Part shown: positions 17,394-27,324 of the stretch, one piece after another
Numbering within the stretch: position 1 is the first letter of the stretch
Layout: each line of letters begins with the position of its first letter
NCBI RefSeq assembly: GCF_000374565.1
Contig: NZ_KB894695.1
Coordinates: 1-64,000, forward strand
Direction: 5' to 3'
Source of the DNA: Siminovitchia fordii DSM 16014 = CIP 108821
GTDB lineage: Bacteria; Bacillota; Bacilli; Bacillales; Bacillaceae_C
Length of the DNA: 64,000 nt
Made by a program: the position numbers and the translations under genes
The notes under the pieces: model-generated
What the model saw: the letters and a program-made list of their open reading frames with translations, nothing else
What the model was told of the DNA's origin: nothing
The model's database searches: none

Positions 17394-18800
17394 TCATTCA
17401 AGTACAGAGGCAAAGCGATAAATATTCGCTTCATCGAAAGGTTTCCCAATCAGTTGTATCCCGATTGGAAGCCCACTCTCCGAAAAGCCGCATGGCATGG
17501 AAAGACTAGGCAATCCTGTCATATTGAACGGGCCAGTAAACCGGTTAAGTACCAGACTGCTGTGAATGGCTGAACCATTCAAGACGATTTCGCGCTGGCC
17601 GATATCTACCGGTAGAATAGGAACTGTCGGGGTGACAATGATATCCACCTCTTTAAAAATCTTCTCAAAGTCCCTGTTGGCTTGCTTCTTGATTTGCTGT
17701 GCTGCAATATAGTCTTTGGCATGTGTATCTTTGGCAGTGAACAAACGGTCCTTGACTTCGTCATCCCATTCATCTGAATAATCTTGCAGCCTTTTTTCAT
17801 GGACGGTATAAGCTTCGCTTGTCAAAGTTTTCCTGAATGCATTCAGGATTTCCTCCATATCCGGGAGGTTAACCGATTTGATTTCTGCACCAGCTTCTTC
17901 AAATTTTTTGATGGCTTGAATATAATTCTCCTCAACCTCCGGATTTCCGCTTTTGAAGAATTCGCCCGAAGGAATTCCAATTACCGCACTCTTAATATCC
18001 GTTCCAATTAAAGCAGTATAGTCTTCTGTCGGTATGTTCATTGAATACGGGTCGTTTTCGTCATACCCTGCAAGTACATTCATTAATATGGCGTTGTCAC
18101 GGACGGTTTTAGTCATCGGACCCACATGATCGAGTGTCCAGCCAAGAGGAAATACACCATAGTTGCTCACTCTTCCAAACGTAGGCTTCATTCCAACTAT
18201 CCCGGTAAATGAAGCAGGAATCCTGATGGAGCCGCCCGTATCCGTTCCAAGCGCTCCATAACAAAATGAAGCGGCAACTGCTGCTCCTGAACCGCTGCTC
18301 GAGCCTCCAGTAATTTTTTGTGTGTTGTGAGGATTTTTAACTGGCCCTGCAAACGAACGGTCTCCAGATGTTCCATAAGCTACTTCGTGCATATTTAACT
18401 TCCCTAAAATAACAGCACCGGCTTCTTTAAGCTTTTTTGCCACTGTTGCATCGTGGTCAGGGATATATTTTTTGAAAATAGCCGATCCCATGGTTGTAGC
18501 TATATTTTTAGTATAAATATTATCCTTTAAGGCAATAGGAACTCCATGAAGCGGACCTCTTATTTTCCCATCATTTATCTCGAGTTCTGCCTTTTTCGCC
18601 TGCTCCATCGCTTCTTCAGCTGTGACAGTTATAAAAGAATTAAACTTTCCGTCCTGTTCTTCAATCCTTTTCAGAAGCTGACGTGTCACAGCAACCGGTG
18701 ACAGCTGTTTATTCTGAATCGCATAAGACAATGTTGCCAAATCAAATTTTATAAAATCCTCTTTGTATGTATCGGCCAATCCTTGCTCCGGGGTCTTCAC
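17394..18800 (-). CDS. Amidase (amidase-signature family)
   Basis: A 468-residue amidase-signature enzyme hydrolysing an unknown amide. The catalytic Ser-cisSer-Lys triad is visible: lysine in GVPIALKDNI, the glycine/serine signature GGSSSGSGAAVA, and the nucleophile serine in GTDTGGSIRIPA. Similar to GatA, but no gatC or gatB lies nearby, so it is probably a stand-alone amidase. The C-terminus (IYRFASVLE) seems some residues shorter than usual. GTG 18800 is preferred because GGTGGAGG lies 5 bases upstream; GTG 18812 overlaps that site. Confidence 0.85.
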   Translation of the reverse strand: MKTPEQGLADTYKEDFIKFDLATLSYAIQNKQLSPVAVTRQLLKRIEEQDGKFNSFITVTAEEAMEQAKKAELEINDGKIRGPLHGVPIALKDNIYTKNIATTMGSAIFKKYIPDHDATVAKKLKEAGAVILGKLNMHEVAYGTSGDRSFAGPVKNPHNTQKITGGSSSGSGAAVAASFCYGALGTDTGGSIRIPASFTGIVGMKPTFGRVSNYGVFPLGWTLDHVGPMTKTVRDNAILMNVLAGYDENDPYSMNIPTEDYTALIGTDIKSAVIGIPSGEFFKSGNPEVEENYIQAIKKFEEAGAEIKSVNLPDMEEILNAFRKTLTSEAYTVHEKRLQDYSDEWDDEVKDRLFTAKDTHAKDYIAAQQIKKQANRDFEKIFKEVDIIVTPTVPILPVDIGQREIVLNGSAIHSSLVLNRFTGPFNMTGLPSLSMPCGFSESGLPIGIQLIGKPFDEANIYRFASVLE

Positions 18801-18882
18801 TAGTACCTCCACCCTTCAAAAGAAATATATATTTAAATTATATCAAGTGCTGGTTTTAATGCCAGAGTATCGAAAATAAAGC

Positions 18883-18902
18883 CTCCCATTGTAAAATGGG
18901 AG
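18883..18902 (-). terminator. Terminator after ydaT
   Basis: CTCCCATT (18883-18890) pairs with AATGGGAG (18895-18902); TTTATTTT follows on the minus strand. Confidence 0.7.
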
Positions 18903-18911
18903 ACCTATTGA

Positions 18912-19277
18912 TTAATCATACAGCCGGTCGGAAACAGAACCATCCGTCTTATGGATAACCAGCATCCCGTCACGGTCATTGACATATTCTTTGGCCCGGT
19001 CGAGTAAATTTTTTTTTGTTTCTTCCCGCATAATGGCCTTTAAACCATCCTTCTTTTTCAAGATCCAGTCCTCTCCATCCGGTTCAACATGATATTCTGG
19101 CCGGTTATCGTCATCACCCTCGATGTATTTCCGTGCCTGTGCGATACCGATAGATATCGCTCTTCCCTCACTGTAATCTTCCTCCAAAAGTGCATTGGCA
19201 ATTTCAATCGCCTTATCCCTGATATCGTCAGGAAGGTTTTTCATCGATTCCGGATAATCGTTTTTTGACCAAGGCAT
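18912..19277 (-). CDS. ydaT: YdaT-like protein (DUF2188 C-terminal domain)
   Basis: 121 residues in two parts. The N-terminal part (PWSKNDYPESMKNLP, then a helix with ALLEEDYSEGRAISIGIAQA) resembles the ChaB/YdaT helical domain; the C-terminal part (YHVEP, WILKKKDGLKAIMREETKK, then AKEYVNDRDGMLVIHKTDG) is a DUF2188 fold. YdaT is a general stress protein in B. subtilis; function unknown. ATG has AAGGAGG upstream. Confidence 0.85.
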   Translation of the reverse strand: MPWSKNDYPESMKNLPDDIRDKAIEIANALLEEDYSEGRAISIGIAQARKYIEGDDDNRPEYHVEPDGEDWILKKKDGLKAIMREETKKNLLDRAKEYVNDRDGMLVIHKTDGSVSDRLYD

Positions 19278-19278
19278 G

Positions 19279-19422
19279 TTAAATGACCTCCTTTACCTTG
19301 TCCACTATTTTCCCGGATTCATACGTCCCAAAACCACCAGGGTTGAAAAGCTTTGGAATCAGCCTATTCCGCCCACAAGCAAAATCTACTGTTCTCCTTG
19401 AGTCATTGAATGGAGTAATCAT
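19279..19422 (-). CDS. Short ORF between yuxO and ydaT
   Basis: A 47-residue frame starting 2 bases after the yuxO stop and ending one base before the ydaT start, its last codons forming the ydaT ribosome site. AGAAAGATGG upstream is a mediocre ribosome site. No family recognised; the composition (LFNPGGFGTYESGKIVDKVK) is protein-like. It may be a real coupled gene or a remnant. Confidence 0.35.
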   Translation of the reverse strand: MITPFNDSRRTVDFACGRNRLIPKLFNPGGFGTYESGKIVDKVKEVI

Positions 19423-19424
19423 TC

Positions 19425-19814
19425 TTAGCCATCTTTCTGAATAGGCACAATGGCCACCGTACATCTCGATATTGAAATAAGGCGTTCCTCCTCATCCTTG
19501 ATTCGTATATCCCAAACCATGGTGGTTTTTCCGCGGTGTACAGCCTCAGCTGTTGCCGTTACCAGCCCACTCTTTTTGGGACGAACATGGTTGGCATTGA
19601 TTTCCAGGCCAAAGCAAACCTCTTTCTCCAGATCAATCAAAGACGCAGTCCCAACGCTCGCTGCTGTTTCTGCAAGAGCTACGGATGCACCGCCATGCAA
19701 ATATCCATAAGGCTGTCTTGTGCGTTCATCTACTGGCATTGTAGCCGTAACTTTCCCATTTAAGATATCAATGACTTCAATTCCTAATGACTGTTGTAAT
19801 CCTTTATATTTCAT
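19425..19814 (-). CDS. yuxO: Hotdog-fold acyl-CoA thioesterase, YuxO/MenI type
   Basis: A 129-residue PaaI-type thioesterase, very close to B. subtilis YuxO: QPYGYLHGGASVALAETAAS holds the catalytic region (Gly-Gly helix and glutamate) and GLEINANHVRPKKSG follows. Members cleave aromatic or medium acyl-CoAs; in menaquinone synthesis this type serves as DHNA-CoA thioesterase. In B. subtilis yuxO lies between comA and mrpG. Here yuxO is also close to mrp, but comQXPA is missing. Confidence 0.88.
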   Translation of the reverse strand: MKYKGLQQSLGIEVIDILNGKVTATMPVDERTRQPYGYLHGGASVALAETAASVGTASLIDLEKEVCFGLEINANHVRPKKSGLVTATAEAVHRGKTTMVWDIRIKDEEERLISISRCTVAIVPIQKDG

Positions 19815-19891
19815 ATGTAGTCCTCCACTAAATATATTTCTCTTTCTTCATTTCTACATATATTTACTTTAATCCTTTTTTAAAGAAGAAA

Positions 19892-19917
19892 GCCCTTCGG
19901 TTTTTTGACCGACGGGC
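19892..19917. terminator. Bidirectional terminator
   Basis: GCCC-TCGGT and ACCGA-GGGC arms, with T-rich or A-rich flanks on both sides, downstream of the Gly/Tyr-rich gene. Confidence 0.75.
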
Positions 19918-19975
19918 ATTTTTCCGTGAACTTTCCGAAAGCAAGCTTATCTTAGACCTGTCAATACAGGGGAAT

Positions 19976-20215
19976 TCAAAACCCGTATGGTGCTCCGTAG
20001 GGCACTCCATACCCATACGGTCCGCCATAGCCATACGGAGCTCCGCCGTAAGGAATCGGCCCATAGGGATAAAACGGGCGCGGTCTGAATATTGCGCTCC
20101 CGATACCGGCTCCGATGCCGCCCCCTATCAAACCGCCGATAAAACCGCCGAGTAAGGGAGCACCGAAGAAAAAGCGGTTTCCGGGATAGGGTTCGAGATT
20201 TCGATAATACATCAT
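19976..20215 (-). CDS. Gly/Tyr/Pro-rich small protein
   Basis: 79 residues. After MMYYRNLEPYPGNRFFFGAP comes a glycine-zipper stretch (LLGGFIGGLIGGGIGAGIGS) able to form a helix pair or membrane insert, then a low-complexity tail of PYG and YGY repeats (residues 50-79). Such composition occurs in spore coat and surface proteins of Bacillus, so a coat role is a guess. Strong AAAGGAGG site upstream, own terminator downstream. Confidence 0.65.
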   Translation of the reverse strand: MMYYRNLEPYPGNRFFFGAPLLGGFIGGLIGGGIGAGIGSAIFRPRPFYPYGPIPYGGAPYGYGGPYGYGVPYGAPYGF

Positions 20216-20323
20216 TACAGGTAGCCTCCTTTATATAAGAGCTAAAAAGCTCTCTATATCTGTGTATGCGGCTAAAGCACAGATGGGATGGGCAGATTCC
20301 CAAAAACAAGCCCTTTCCTTCAA

Positions 20324-21823
20324 TTATTCCCAAGGCTTTTCCCCGACTGCAAGCATAGCAAGTGTCCGAACCATCACTCCTGTAGCACCGGAAGGCCCAA
20401 GTTCATATTCTTTGTCGGTAGTTGCGGTTCCTGCAATATCCAAATGGACCCAGGGGGTATTTTCCACAAATTCCCCGATGAATGCACCGCCCATGATAGC
20501 ATGCCCTTCCCTTCCGGGTGAGTTATTTAAATCGGCGATCTTACTTGAACGTACACGTTCCCTGTCATTCTCCGTATAGGGCAGCCGCCAAATAAATTCC
20601 CCGGTCTTTTTTGAAGCTTCTTTCACTTGGTTATAAAAGTCATCATTATTTGTGATCGCTCCTGTTTTATCAAGGCCGAGCGCAATGATGACTCCGCCGG
20701 TCAAAGTAGCCACATCAACCAGGCGGTCCGCTCCATGCATTTTCGCATACGTAATCGCATCCGCCAAAACAAGGCGCCCCTCTGCATCCGTATTTAACAC
20801 CTCAATTGTTTTTCCGTTCATTGATGTGATGACGTCATCCGGTTTAAATGCTTTTTCGTTGATCATATTGTCAGTGGCCGGAATCACTGCCACAACATTT
20901 CGGTCGGGCCGCAGCCGAGCTATCACTTCCATTGCACCAAGAACAGCAGCTGCTCCTCCCATATCAGTTTTCATCCCGACAATTCCATCCTTCGGTTTGA
21001 TGGAATAACCGCCCGTATCAAAAGTGATGCCTTTTCCAACAAGACCAAGCACGTCCGCCCATTCTTCTTTCCCCTGATATTTTAATACAATCATATAAGG
21101 CGGTTCACCGGATCCCTGATTCACTGCAAGAAAAGCACCCATCCCAAGTTTTTCGATTTCCTCTTTTTCTAATAACTCTATTTCAATTCCATATTCATCT
21201 GCCATCTCAGCTGCATATGCTGCCATGCTGGAAGGCCTCAACAGATTGCTTGGGGTATTTACCAGCGTCCTTGCATTGTTTACTCCTGTACCGAAAATCC
21301 AGCCTGTCTCAACGGCAGATTCGATTGTCTTTTTATCTTGATTTGTAAAAACGGTAATTTTATTAATGATGATGTCCGGCTCATTGGATTTTTTGTATCC
21401 GGGGAATTCATATGATGCCATGATAAATGCTTCACTCAAGGTCCAGGCGGCTTTTTCAGCAGAAATTTTTCCTGCGATAAATGTGTCCAGCACGATGGAA
21501 AAAGACCCCGTCCGCAAATCCTTTATTTTTTTTGAAGCTTTTCCGACTGCTTCACGCAGGCGTTCATCCGTCAGCTCCTTTGATCTGCCCAACCCGATAA
21601 AAATGAACCGTTTAATAGGTGTGTTCCCTAGACTATGTATGACAGAGACCGATTTATATTTTGCGGAAATATCACCTGTTTTAACGAGCTTTGTCAAATT
21701 CCCCTTAAATGCATCATCAAGCTGCTGCAATCCCCCCGAAAATTTTTCCGGTTGGTCTATCAAACCGATTAACATGCATTCCTGTTCACTCTCATATGGG
21801 TTTCCATTCGAAATATGAAACAT
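20324..21823 (-). CDS. pepA: Leucyl aminopeptidase (M17 family)
   Basis: A 499-residue cytosolic manganese/zinc aminopeptidase that removes N-terminal residues. The C-terminal catalytic domain has the metal/catalytic lysine in VGKGITFDTGGYSIKP, an Asp in KTDMGGAAAVLGAM, and the signature NTDAEGRLVLADA (catalytic Arg). The N-terminal domain (first 170 residues) is divergent, as usual. Equivalent to B. subtilis YuiE. The start at 21823 has AAAGGAGGGG upstream; the frame is open 72 codons further up but there is no support. Divergent from yuiD. Confidence 0.93.
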   Translation of the reverse strand: MFHISNGNPYESEQECMLIGLIDQPEKFSGGLQQLDDAFKGNLTKLVKTGDISAKYKSVSVIHSLGNTPIKRFIFIGLGRSKELTDERLREAVGKASKKIKDLRTGSFSIVLDTFIAGKISAEKAAWTLSEAFIMASYEFPGYKKSNEPDIIINKITVFTNQDKKTIESAVETGWIFGTGVNNARTLVNTPSNLLRPSSMAAYAAEMADEYGIEIELLEKEEIEKLGMGAFLAVNQGSGEPPYMIVLKYQGKEEWADVLGLVGKGITFDTGGYSIKPKDGIVGMKTDMGGAAAVLGAMEVIARLRPDRNVVAVIPATDNMINEKAFKPDDVITSMNGKTIEVLNTDAEGRLVLADAITYAKMHGADRLVDVATLTGGVIIALGLDKTGAITNNDDFYNQVKEASKKTGEFIWRLPYTENDRERVRSSKIADLNNSPGREGHAIMGGAFIGEFVENTPWVHLDIAGTATTDKEYELGPSGATGVMVRTLAMLAVGEKPWE

Positions 21824-21958
21824 ATTAGAAGCCCCTCCTTTATAAAAATTATAGAGGAAATAATCAGAGGTTTCGAGTTTTCCAAAAGCATGATTCCTTT
21901 TTGGGCTATTGTGGTAATATAGAACAAGAATGGCTGGCGAAAAGAAAGGATGTAATTG

Positions 21959-22438
21959 ATGGACCTGTTTTTGAACTTTCCTCTTTGGTTTGCTCTCACT
22001 GCGATTTTCTTTGCCCAGTTTGTGAAAGTCCCTCTTCATTTCATCGTTACAAAAAAATGGGATTGGTCCCTGCTTACTTCAACAGGCGGGATGCCCAGTT
22101 CTCACTCCGCCGCTGTTGCTGCGCTTTCCACAGGAGTTGCCCTTCAGGAAGGACTTGGGTCAACATTGTTTGCTGTATCTGCAGTTTTTGCCATTATTGT
22201 GATGTTTGATGCGACAGGGGTTCGAAGGCAGGCTGGGGAACACGCTATTGTTTTAAATCAGTTGAGTTCCGATTTCCAGCGGTTTATTGAAGAAGCAAAA
22301 GATTGGCCTGAAAAGCCCGCACAAGAAAAAAGGGATGAGTTAAAGGAATTGCTTGGCCATAAACCAGTGGAAGTTTTTATCGGGGGATTGACTGGTGTCG
22401 GACTAGCACTGATCCTTCATTACTTTTTTTATGCTTGA
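21959..22438 (+). CDS. yuiD: YuiD family membrane protein (PAP2-related)
   Basis: A 159-residue membrane protein with about four helices. The motif STGGMPSSHSAAVAALSTGV resembles the phosphatase motif of acid phosphatase/vanadium-chloroperoxidase proteins, and FDATGVRRQAGEHA follows. It matches B. subtilis YuiD; substrate unknown. ATG 21959 with AAAGGA upstream; a TTG just before is also possible. Confidence 0.88.
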   Translation: MDLFLNFPLWFALTAIFFAQFVKVPLHFIVTKKWDWSLLTSTGGMPSSHSAAVAALSTGVALQEGLGSTLFAVSAVFAIIVMFDATGVRRQAGEHAIVLNQLSSDFQRFIEEAKDWPEKPAQEKRDELKELLGHKPVEVFIGGLTGVGLALILHYFFYA

Positions 22439-22446
22439 AAGAGAAA

Positions 22447-22471
22447 AGGCTGCGGATTTGTCCGTCAGCCT
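22447..22471. terminator. Terminator between yuiD and yuiC
   Basis: GGCTG-GGA and TCC-CAGCC arms with T-rich flanks on both strands, between converging genes. Confidence 0.75.
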
Positions 22472-22477
22472 CCATTT

Positions 22478-23122
22478 TTAATCTGCAGTTTTTAGATAAG
22501 ACTGCCTGAATACTTGCATTGCCTCATCTTCATTTAGGGCCGTTAACTCTTCTTCTGTAATCTTTCCTGCCCCCATTTTAATGATATGGACATCCAGCGT
22601 TCGTTTCCCCCAATTTTTATATACCTCGTCAACAGTCTCGTAATAAAGATCAATTTTATCACCTTTGATCGCTGAACCTGTATCCGCCACAACACCATAT
22701 CCATATCCTGGTATAAATAAAATGGTGCCGATCGGAAATACTTTGGGGTCAGCCGCTACCGTTGAATATAAATCTCTTTTCACTTTTACTCCTGAATATG
22801 TAATGCCGTAAGACGGATGTCCCGGCTTTTTTCCAGTAGACTCCTCCCCTGCCGTATATCCAGTTGCTTCTACCTTTTTTACCGGATATTGAGACCAGTC
22901 AAACGCCTCTTCCAATGGGGGTATTTCATCAGCTGCAGCTTTTCCAGCCTTGACTGCCGGCTCAGACACTGGCTCATTCTTCCACTTATTTGAATCTGAA
23001 AATAATATCTGGGCAGTTGTTCTTAAATCCAAGCCCGACAACGATTCAAACGTTGCACCTAAAGCCGCTGCAAATAAAAGCAACATAAAAAATCTCCTAG
23101 CATACAGATAGCGCGTAAACAT
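22478..23122 (-). CDS. yuiC: 3D-domain murein transglycosylase-like protein YuiC
   Basis: 214 residues with an N-terminal membrane anchor ([15 protein letters not shown]) and a C-terminal 3D domain named for its three aspartates: [13 protein letters not shown], then [20 protein letters not shown] and [19 protein letters not shown]. This Sps-type domain acts on peptidoglycan; YuiC is described as a stationary-phase survival muralytic enzyme. GAGGAGTG lies upstream of ATG 23122. Confidence 0.9.
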   Translation of the reverse strand: MFTRYLYARRFFMLLLFAAALGATFESLSGLDLRTTAQILFSDSNKWKNEPVSEPAVKAGKAAADEIPPLEEAFDWSQYPVKKVEATGYTAGEESTGKKPGHPSYGITYSGVKVKRDLYSTVAADPKVFPIGTILFIPGYGYGVVADTGSAIKGDKIDLYYETVDEVYKNWGKRTLDVHIIKMGAGKITEEELTALNEDEAMQVFRQSYLKTAD

Positions 23123-23420
23123 TCATTCACTCCTCTCAAGGGTATTGTTTCCCTATTTTGAGAGGGTTTATTCATATTGCTAGAAAAACCAGTAAGGGCA
23201 TATAGGATATTCCAATAGAACAACTTGTTTACCAATGTCTGTATTTCAATAGGTATAGTAGCGCTTTGGCGTTAAGTTATTAGATAGATCTTTTTTGCTC
23301 GGAAACACTTCCCCTATGATACCGACTTTCTGGATTGGCTGCTTGTTTGGTATGAATTCGCCGTGTTCAAGCGCATTTGCTTGTAAATTCAAGGATTACA
23401 CCACACTTTGGACATAAAAA
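23123..23420. other. Non-coding stretch upstream of yuiC
   Basis: About 300 bases of AT-rich DNA. It should hold the yuiC promoter; no gene, clear operator or repeat was recognised. Confidence 0.5.
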
Positions 23421-23448
23421 AACGCCAGGAATCAGTTTCCTGGGCGTT
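23421..23448. terminator. Terminator after yuiB
   Basis: AACGCCAGGAA pairs with TTCCTGGGCGTT (one bulge) and is flanked by A7 and T4, so it can work on either strand; the yuiB stop is 8 bases away. Confidence 0.85.
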
Positions 23449-23455
23449 TTCTTGA

Positions 23456-23779
23456 TTAAAACATCCTGTATCCTTTTTTACGTAAAACCCGCATGGTGAA
23501 TCCTGCTGTGATTGCTCCTGCCAAACCGCTTAATAAAATAATTAGATCGGCTGCCGCAAGATTGGAAATGCTTGTTCCAAGGCTCGAAAAAGAAGCTGAT
23601 GGAGATGTGATATAATCTGTAAATCTCACTTTGTCCACTATCAATATAGCGACAACCGGATAGATGATCGCCATGATCCATGTCATCCGTAACAGCATAT
23701 TAAGTAAAAATCCGATCCCGAAAAAGAGAACAAAAAATAATAGTATTGATATCAGCAGGAGCGGAAGTGGCATCTGCAT
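23456..23779 (-). CDS. yuiB: YuiB family membrane protein
   Basis: A 107-residue protein with three membrane helices (LLISILLFFVLFFGIGFLL, MTWIMAIIYPVVAILIV, LIILLSGLAGAITAGFTM), close to B. subtilis YuiB, of unknown function. The family's FFGIGFLLNMLLRM stretch is intact. ATG 23779 has GGGGG 9 bases upstream; an extra 32 codons of open frame upstream look non-coding. Confidence 0.85.
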   Translation of the reverse strand: MQMPLPLLLISILLFFVLFFGIGFLLNMLLRMTWIMAIIYPVVAILIVDKVRFTDYITSPSASFSSLGTSISNLAAADLIILLSGLAGAITAGFTMRVLRKKGYRMF

Positions 23780-24041
23780 GGCTGTTTTCCCCCTTGATTT
23801 CACTTTCATACCAAGTTTACTGAATGGTTGATAGAGCGTCAATGCGGTGACTCGGACGAATTCATGACAATTCAATCATAAAGGAAAGTGGTAGCGCCTT
23901 GATTAGACCCGACAAGTATAAGATGATTCTGGAAGAGGAAGTTCTTTAGCCACCACAGGGAGTGGCTCTATAACCACTGAAGGGCATTGGTAAGTGGACG
24001 CGTCTCTCAGATTTTGTCCGGACGTTCTGATTCCAACTTAT

Positions 24042-24530
24042 TCAAAGGAACAATTTATAGGCTGTATACCCGAATTGATTGCCAGGGTTGACCGCATTCA
24101 CTTCTTTTTGAAGGGGTCTGTATCCTCCTTGGATCAATTCAGTGATCATAACAGATGTCCGTTTGTCATGAAGCAGGCTCTCAGGTGTCATCCAGCAGGC
24201 CTCTTCAAGTTCCTTCTCCTGAACACAAATCGTTTTGTTTTGTGGATTACAGGCAAATATCATCATATTATCGCTGATCGTGGATTGCAGGACACCTGTC
24301 CTCACACCAAGCAGTCCCTCCACAGTGCATATAATCCCTGTCTCTTCGAGCACTTCCCTTTTAATCGCTTCATCCAATGTTTCACCCGGCTCCACAAACC
24401 CCGCAGGCAAAGTCCATTTTCCTTTTGCCCCGCCATACCTCTTTTTCACAACAAGTAAGTTTCCATCCTGATCCGTCACCACACCGCATACTGCCAACCA
24501 AACCTTGCCTCGATCTTGACTTATCCTCAT
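24042..24530 (-). CDS. Nudix hydrolase
   Basis: A 162-residue Nudix pyrophosphohydrolase. The Nudix box is complete (GFVEPGETLDEAIKREVLEE followed by TGI), with the metal-binding glutamates. Substrate unknown; the RYGGAKGKWTLPAGF lead-in is common in nucleotide-sugar and ADP-ribose type members. The tail (VNAVNPGNQFGYTAYKLFL) is unusual. AGGAAGTG precedes ATG 24530. Confidence 0.85.
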   Translation of the reverse strand: MRISQDRGKVWLAVCGVVTDQDGNLLVVKKRYGGAKGKWTLPAGFVEPGETLDEAIKREVLEETGIICTVEGLLGVRTGVLQSTISDNMMIFACNPQNKTICVQEKELEEACWMTPESLLHDKRTSVMITELIQGGYRPLQKEVNAVNPGNQFGYTAYKLFL

Positions 24531-24638
24531 TTCGCTACACTTCCTGTAAAAAAGCTTTTTCCAACGAACAAGGCGCTTTCATCCTGAACTTCCTAAAAAA
24601 GACAGAATCCATATAGATTCTGCCTCTTTCACCATTCA

Positions 24639-25856
24639 CTACTTAAGCAAGTTGAATTTCCCTTTTTTCATTGTCAGCGGTACACCGCCGATCATGTAAA
24701 GGGCACGGTTGTCGATCATTTTTTTCATAAATGAAGCTTTTGTACCTGTCACTTTCTTTCCAAAGACAACGCCGATAGCATCATCATCACCTAGGGAACA
24801 AACAGTTCCTTTGTTATCAAAAATGAAGCTGTCAAGATTTGTCTTCCCGTTAACGAGTTTCGCCAAGTTGCTTGCAACCAATTCACCTTGCTGCATTGCG
24901 ATTTGAGCAGTTGGCGGATAAGGACGGTTGATTTCTTCATTGATGACGAGTGAACAGTCTCCAATGACGAATACATCGGATAAACCAGGTGCACGAAGGT
25001 CTGGTTCAACTTTTACCCGGCCACGCATATTTTCAATGCCTGATTCCACGATGATTGGGTTGCCGCGCACTCCTGCTGCCCAGACTACTGTTCCAGCTTT
25101 GATTTCTTCTGTTTCGTCTTCTCCTTTGGCAACGACAATTCCTTCTGGAGTAGCTTCCTTGATAGCTGTGCCGATGCGGAATTCCACATTTTTTCTTTCA
25201 AGCAATGCCGTCGCATATTCGACAAGCTCAGGGTCGAAGCCAGGAAGAGCGGTAGGAGCAGCTTCCACACAAACTACTTTCACCATATTTTTTTCAATAT
25301 CATATTCCTTGCAAAGTTCGGGAATACGGTTCCCTAGCTCTCCTAGGAATTCAATTCCTGTAAAGCCCGCGCCACCGACAACAATTGTCAAGCGCTCAGG
25401 TTTTTGATCCACTTTATAAGTTGCAAATTGGTATTCAATATGTTCACGTATTTGTCTTGCTGTATTTACATTTGTAATAGAGAATGCATATTTATCAAGG
25501 CCTTTGATTCCAAATGTTTCTGGTGCTCCACCTAAAGCAATCACCAGGTAGTCATAAGAAAGCTCGTCCCCTTTTTCAAGTTGAACTTTTTTGGCTTGAG
25601 TATCAACTTTTAAAGCAGTGTCTTGTACAAAATCGACCTTGCTTCTGTCAATGACATTTGAGATGTCGTAACGGACCTGGTCAGGGGACAATGTTCCGGC
25701 GGAAGCTTCATGCAACCATGTTGTTTCATAATGGTAGTCATTTTTATTAACTAAAACAATGTCGGCATCGTTGCTCCCGAGTTGTTTTTGAAGACGTGTC
25801 ACTGTCATTAATCCGCCGTAACCAGCGCCTAATACTACAATTTTTGGCTTTCTCAA
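24639..25856 (-). CDS. yumB: Type II NADH dehydrogenase-like flavoprotein YumB
   Basis: A 405-residue peripheral membrane NAD(P)H:quinone oxidoreductase that feeds electrons to menaquinone without pumping protons. FAD site [12 protein letters not shown] at the N-terminus, NADH site [17 protein letters not shown] near 165, second FAD motif [11 protein letters not shown] near 300, quinone-proximal [13 protein letters not shown]-terminus [10 protein letters not shown]. Full-length match to B. subtilis YumB. TTG 25856 (RKPKIV) is chosen by family match; GTG 25871 is also possible. Divergent from yumC. Confidence 0.92.
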   Translation of the reverse strand: MRKPKIVVLGAGYGGLMTVTRLQKQLGSNDADIVLVNKNDYHYETTWLHEASAGTLSPDQVRYDISNVIDRSKVDFVQDTALKVDTQAKKVQLEKGDELSYDYLVIALGGAPETFGIKGLDKYAFSITNVNTARQIREHIEYQFATYKVDQKPERLTIVVGGAGFTGIEFLGELGNRIPELCKEYDIEKNMVKVVCVEAAPTALPGFDPELVEYATALLERKNVEFRIGTAIKEATPEGIVVAKGEDETEEIKAGTVVWAAGVRGNPIIVESGIENMRGRVKVEPDLRAPGLSDVFVIGDCSLVINEEINRPYPPTAQIAMQQGELVASNLAKLVNGKTNLDSFIFDNKGTVCSLGDDDAIGVVFGKKVTGTKASFMKKMIDNRALYMIGGVPLTMKKGKFNLLK

Positions 25857-26216
25857 TCTAATCACTTCCACCTTTTCGTCTTATTATTAAATATTCGTAC
25901 GGCTGAAATGCATATTCGGAAAGATAATAAAGTATATAAGTAAATGTGATGCACTTCACGTACATTTATAAAAAAAATGTCATAAAAAATAGATATATGT
26001 CTGTCTCAATACATCATATGGCTTTTATCCTCTTTTTTCAAGCGGTTTCAAGGAAGAATAACAATTCTGAATATTTGAGGTTAACCACTGTTTGTCCTTT
26101 CTATTTTCCTATGTTCATGGGGCATTTTATATGACAAAAATAAGCATTGTATGGCACAATAGGAACGTGTTAGGATGACATAATGAAGTTGTTTATGAAC
26201 TTAGGAGGGATTTTCT
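25857..26216. other. Divergent yumB/yumC promoter region
   Basis: 360 AT-rich bases that must hold both promoters. No convincing -35/-10 pair, operator or small gene could be fixed by eye. Confidence 0.4.
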
Positions 26217-27215
26217 TTGAAAGAAGATCAGCAAGTTTTTGATATGACCATCATCGGGGCAGGTCCTGCCGGGATGTTCACCGCCTTTTACGCAGGAATG
26301 AGAAACTCATCTGTTAAGATTATAGAAAGTCTTCCCCAACTTGGCGGTCAGTTGGCAGCCCTGTATCCGGAGAAATATATATATGACGTGGCCGGTTTTC
26401 CAAAAATCAAGGCACAGGATCTTGTCAACAACTTAAAAGAGCAGTTGAAACTATTTTCTCAAACGATTTGCCTTGGCCAATCTGTACAGAATGTTGAAAA
26501 GCTGGAAGATGGAACTTTCAGATTGACAACCGACAAGGAGATTCATTATTCAAAATCAATTATTATTACTGCAGGAATCGGAGCATTCCAGCAAAGGAAA
26601 TTGGAATTGGAGAATGCTGAACAATATGAAGGAAAAAACCTTCATTATTTCGTGGATGACATGAAGAAGTTCGAAGGACAGAGAGTTGCCATACTTGGTG
26701 GAGGAGATTCCGCAGTTGACTGGGCTTTGATGCTTGAGCCGATTGCCGAAAAAGTAACCCTTGTCCACCGCAGGGATAAATTCCGTGCCCATGAAAGCAG
26801 TGTGAATCAATTGAAGTCTTCTTCAGTTGAAATCAAAACTCCTTTTGCTGCATCGGATATTATCTGTGACGAGGAATCAATCAATAAGCTTGTCATCCAG
26901 GAAGTAAGAGGGGATGCTGTAGAAGAGATTGAATTGGATGCCCTCATTTGCAACTACGGGTTTGTATCATCGCTCGGACCAATTAAAGATTGGGGCATTG
27001 AAATCGAAAAGAACTCCATTGTGGTCAACTCAAAAATGGAAACGAATATTCCGGGCATTTACGCTGCAGGAGATATTACAACATATGAGGGAAAAGTAAA
27101 ATTGATCGCCACTGGATTTGGCGAAGCTCCGACAGCTGTCAGCAATGCGAAAGCTTACATCGATCCAAAAGCAAGATTACAGCCGATGCACAGTACATCC
27201 CTATTCGATAAATAA
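26217..27215 (+). CDS. yumC: Ferredoxin/flavodoxin-NADP+ reductase, YumC type
   Basis: A 332-residue thioredoxin-reductase-like flavoprotein without the redox CxxC, the class that reduces ferredoxin or flavodoxin with NADPH. FAD motif [41 protein letters not shown] motif [13 protein letters not shown] with [10 protein letters not shown] (2'-phosphate arginines), and [13 protein letters not shown] near the end. TTG start with AGGAGGG upstream. A paralogue lies in the Rieske operon (51833-52846), with nearly the same motifs. Confidence 0.93.
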   Translation: MKEDQQVFDMTIIGAGPAGMFTAFYAGMRNSSVKIIESLPQLGGQLAALYPEKYIYDVAGFPKIKAQDLVNNLKEQLKLFSQTICLGQSVQNVEKLEDGTFRLTTDKEIHYSKSIIITAGIGAFQQRKLELENAEQYEGKNLHYFVDDMKKFEGQRVAILGGGDSAVDWALMLEPIAEKVTLVHRRDKFRAHESSVNQLKSSSVEIKTPFAASDIICDEESINKLVIQEVRGDAVEEIELDALICNYGFVSSLGPIKDWGIEIEKNSIVVNSKMETNIPGIYAAGDITTYEGKVKLIATGFGEAPTAVSNAKAYIDPKARLQPMHSTSLFDK

Positions 27216-27223
27216 AAAAACAT

Positions 27224-27259
27224 GAAAGGCCTGAACAGTCTATTCTGATCAGGCCTTTC
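27224..27259 (+). terminator. Terminator after yumC
   Basis: Perfect 11-base arms GAAAGGCCTGA and TCAGGCCTTTC, 8 bases after the stop. Confidence 0.8.
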
Positions 27260-27324
27260 ACTGTGACTTGTGATAGTCGTAAGCCGTTAAATCCACATGA
27301 CACGGCGGTCTCCAGCAGATTTTT

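Noticed and set aside
23888-23950. Very short plus-strand frame starting at a TTG after AAAGGAAAG
   Set aside because: Only 16 codons and no similarity; not enough to call a gene.
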